Source of the DNA: an uncultured Akkermansia sp.
Lineage (GTDB): Bacteria > Verrucomicrobiota > Verrucomicrobiia > Verrucomicrobiales > Akkermansiaceae
Reading direction: 5' to 3'
NCBI GenBank assembly: GCA_947585525.1
Contig: CANPXA010000054.1
Span: 1 to 9,828, forward strand
DNA: 9,828 bases
Each line of letters opens with the position of its first letter. Positions within the stretch are counted from its first letter, which is position 1. A program made the position numbers and the translations under genes. The notes under the pieces are model-generated. The model was given only the letters and a program-made list of their open reading frames with translations. It was not told the origin of the DNA and did no database searches. Shown one piece after another: positions 8,322 to 9,828 of this stretch.

Positions 8322-8687
8322 TTAAAGCACCTCCGGCGCCAAGGACACAATCTTCATGAAGCCTTTCTCGCGAAGCTCGCGGGCGACGGGTCCGAAGATA
8401 CGGGTGCCGCGCGGGTTGTTATCCTTGTCGATGCACACTACTGCGTTTGAATCAAACCGCAGCACAGAGCCATCATCACGGCGAATGGGGGCGGACGTAC
8501 GCACCACCACAGCCTTCACCACGGTTCCTTTCTTAACGGCAGCCGTCGGTATAGACTCGCGGATGTGGCAGGTGATGATATCACCGATATGTGCCTGATC
8601 CGTCGCCTTGCCTATGACGCCTATCATCTTGGCCGTGCGTGCGCCGGTGTTATCCGCCACCTGCACGAGTGATTCCATCTGAAGCAT
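8322..8687 (-). CDS. rplN: 50S ribosomal protein L14 (uL14)
   Basis: L14 is a universal large-subunit protein that binds 23S rRNA at the interface with the 30S subunit. The 121 residues fit the family (E. coli 123). Conserved features are VADNTGA near the N terminus, KKGTVVKAVVVRT, RRDDGSVLRFDSNAVVCI, GTRIFGPVARELR and the C terminus MKIVSLAPEVL. The ATG at 8687 follows a strong Shine-Dalgarno AAAGGAG (minus strand, 8703-8697) with nine bases between. It lies 24 bases after rpsQ. It is the last gene of the operon here: a terminator follows and then the opposing queA, whereas rplX follows rplN in most bacteria. Confidence 0.97.
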   Translation of the reverse strand: MLQMESLVQVADNTGARTAKMIGVIGKATDQAHIGDIITCHIRESIPTAAVKKGTVVKAVVVRTSAPIRRDDGSVLRFDSNAVVCIDKDNNPRGTRIFGPVARELREKGFMKIVSLAPEVL

Positions 8688-8711
8688 ATTACAAATCTCC
8701 TTTCTTTGACA

Positions 8712-8984
8712 TTAGTGTTTGATTACCTCGACCAGCTCCCAGCGCTTCAGCGCGGACAGCGGACGAGTCTCACGGATGCGTACGGTATCCCCTTCCTTGG
8801 CTATCTCCTTCTCGTCATGCGCGTAGTACTTCTTACTGCGCTTCACGATCTTCTTGAACACCGGATGAGGTACCCGCGCCACATACTCCACCACGATGGT
8901 TTTGGTCATCTTGGTGGAAACAACAACTCCCACGCGAGTCTTACGCAGCCCCTGCGGTTTGGTTGTATTGGTTTCTTCGTTCAT
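8712..8984 (-). CDS. rpsQ: 30S ribosomal protein S17 (uS17)
   Basis: S17 is a small-subunit assembly protein that binds the 5' domain of 16S rRNA. It has 90 residues from the ATG at 8984 (E. coli 84). Family features are GVVVSTKMTKTIVV, KKYYAHDE, EGDTVRIRETRPLSALKRWELVEVI. The N terminus has a short polar extension of about 15 residues before the core. A TTG two codons upstream (8990) is an alternative start. Neither has a clear Shine-Dalgarno; I chose ATG as the more usual codon. It is 22 bases from rpmC and is probably translated by coupling. Confidence 0.95.
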   Translation of the reverse strand: MNEETNTTKPQGLRKTRVGVVVSTKMTKTIVVEYVARVPHPVFKKIVKRSKKYYAHDEKEIAKEGDTVRIRETRPLSALKRWELVEVIKH

Positions 8985-9006
8985 ACTCAATCATACTTTA
9001 GGGTGA

Positions 9007-9234
9007 TTATTTCTCCTCTTCAGCAGAGGGAGCCAAAGGAGCCGCTCCTTCGCCCTGCACCGTCATAGCGCGAGCTATTTCCTTGCGCAGGAGACGCAGC
9101 TGCTGATTATTGTCCAGAGTACCCGCTCCTTGCTTAAGTCGCAGGCTGAAGAGCTCCTTACGGAGACTGTGTATATGGGCGGCAAGCTCCTTAGAACTCA
9201 TCCCGCGAAAGTCTTTTGCTTTTTTTACAGGCAT
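9007..9234 (-). CDS. rpmC: 50S ribosomal protein L29 (uL29)
   Basis: L29 is a small helical large-subunit protein near the peptide exit tunnel, part of the docking area for signal recognition particle and trigger factor. It has 75 residues; the core is the usual 60 to 65. Family features are FRGMSSKELAAHIHSLRKEL, FSLRLKQGAGTLDNNQQLRLLRKEIAR. The C terminus carries an extra tail rich in Ala, Pro and Glu that ends in EEEK and is probably disordered. No good Shine-Dalgarno precedes the ATG, unlike rplP and rplN. It sits between rplP and rpsQ in the standard order. Confidence 0.94.
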   Translation of the reverse strand: MPVKKAKDFRGMSSKELAAHIHSLRKELFSLRLKQGAGTLDNNQQLRLLRKEIARAMTVQGEGAAPLAPSAEEEK

Positions 9235-9269
9235 ATTCTTTGTAGAGGTTTGATGTTAGGTTCAACTAC

Positions 9270-9704
9270 TTAAGCCTGAGGCTCCACTCCCTGGCGATAA
9301 ACGAAACGAGTGCGGATGCCCAACTTGTTGGAAGCCAGGCGCAGAGCCTCTCTCGCGGCGGATTCGGTGACTCCTCCTACCTCGAACATGATGTTGCCCG
9401 GACGGCAGACAGCCACCCAGCCCTCCACGGCTCCCTTACCCTTACCCATACGGGTGTCCGGCGGACGCTTCGTGAAGGATTTTTGCGGGAATATCCGAAT
9501 ATAAACGCGTCCGCGGCGGCGAAGGTAACGATTGATCGCCACACGGCAGGCCTCTATCTGGTTGTTTGTCACCCAACCACGCGTCAGCACTTGCAACCCG
9601 AAGTCACCAAATGCTACATAATCCCCACTCGTCGCATTACCCCCGCGGTTGCCGCGGTGCATCTTGCGCAAGTTTCCCTTGACTCGTTTTGGCATTAAAG
9701 GCAT
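9270..9704 (-). CDS. rplP: 50S ribosomal protein L16 (uL16)
   Basis: L16 is a large-subunit protein near the peptidyl-transferase centre and the A-site tRNA. It has 144 residues (E. coli 136). Motifs are MPKRVKGNLRKMHRG at the N terminus, FGDFGLQVL, GWVTNNQIEACRVAINRYL, RVYIRIFPQKSFTKRP, RMGKGKGAVEGWVA and AREALRLASNKLGIRTRFV. The ATG at 9704 follows Shine-Dalgarno AAAGGAG (minus strand, 9719-9713) at an eight-base spacing. A second in-frame ATG at 9695 matches the family N terminus more exactly, but the ribosome binding site favours 9704. It is 37 bases after the rpsC stop. Confidence 0.96.
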   Translation of the reverse strand: MPLMPKRVKGNLRKMHRGNRGGNATSGDYVAFGDFGLQVLTRGWVTNNQIEACRVAINRYLRRRGRVYIRIFPQKSFTKRPPDTRMGKGKGAVEGWVAVCRPGNIMFEVGGVTESAAREALRLASNKLGIRTRFVYRQGVEPQA

Positions 9705-9741
9705 AGTCTTTTCTCCTTTCCTTTGTTAGAGTTTCTCTCCA

Positions 9742-9828
9742 TCAGGCATCCCGACGGGAATTGTTGTCCCGATCACGACGTGGACGAGGCGCGCGGGAGC
9801 CGGAGCGACCTCCGGCAGCCGTCGTACC
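9742..9828 (-). CDS. rpsC: 30S ribosomal protein S3 (uS3), C-terminal tail only
   Basis: The 28 codons before a TGA at 9744-9742 read as a low-complexity basic tail rich in Gly, Arg, Ser and Asp, ending PRRDRDNNSRRDA. The gene continues beyond the right edge. The call rests mainly on position, since rpsC comes directly before rplP in the S10 cluster, and on the basic C-terminal tail common in S3. No conserved S3 core is visible. Another frame is open through most of the stretch, but its composition fits a ribosomal protein less well. Confidence 0.72.
   Translation of the reverse strand, partial: GTTAAGGRSGSRAPRPRRDRDNNSRRDA

Overview
The window is bacterial chromosomal DNA, densely coded and fairly GC-rich. 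It carries core housekeeping genes and no mobile element, tRNA, rRNA or CRISPR array. I cannot name the species from sequence alone. The protein families are ordinary bacterial ones. The heptamer-rich intergenic repeats, the interrupted ribosomal-protein cluster and the leaderless-type promoters would fit a poorly characterised or candidate-phylum bacterium, but that is a low-confidence inference.

Layout: carB (37-3243, +) is followed after 21 bases by an MscS-type channel gene (3265-4107, +). A repeat-rich convergent gap (4108-4394) separates these from hemC (4395-5336, -). A divergent gap (5337-5665) leads to gltX (5666-7024, +) and queA (7051-8028, +), which look co-transcribed. A second repeat-rich convergent gap (8029-8321) carries, at its right end, the terminator of a leftward ribosomal-protein operon: rpsC (3' end only) - rplP - rpmC - rpsQ - rplN (9828 to 8322). 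The operon stops after rplN, where rplX normally follows.

The strongest non-coding signal is a mosaic element found once, always in + orientation, in each of the three gaps between transcription units (4109-4326, 5450-5639, 8042-8210). It consists of a hairpin of variable sequence, then ACGATGG heptamers (1 to 4 copies), then another hairpin whose stem sequence differs in every copy, then a conserved 24-base module starting on the last base of that hairpin. Two copies continue into a 76-base module that is about 92% identical between them. Stem pairing is kept while stem sequence changes, as expected of an element selected for structure.

A second signal concerns gene starts. hemC and gltX each have a sigma70-like promoter (TTGACA-17-TAGAAT and TTGAAA-17-TATAAG) whose -10 box ends exactly six bases before the ATG. 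Transcription would then begin at or near the start codon, giving leaderless mRNAs. carB may share this layout. By contrast, the operon-internal genes rplP and rplN have strong AAAGGAG ribosome binding sites.

Functionally the genes cover carbamoyl phosphate synthesis (CarB), osmotic protection (MscS), tetrapyrrole synthesis (HemC), glutamyl-tRNA charging (GltX), tRNA queuosine modification (QueA) and ribosome assembly. GltX and HemC are linked in metabolism if the organism makes tetrapyrroles by the glutamyl-tRNA (C5) route, and the two genes are divergent neighbours here.
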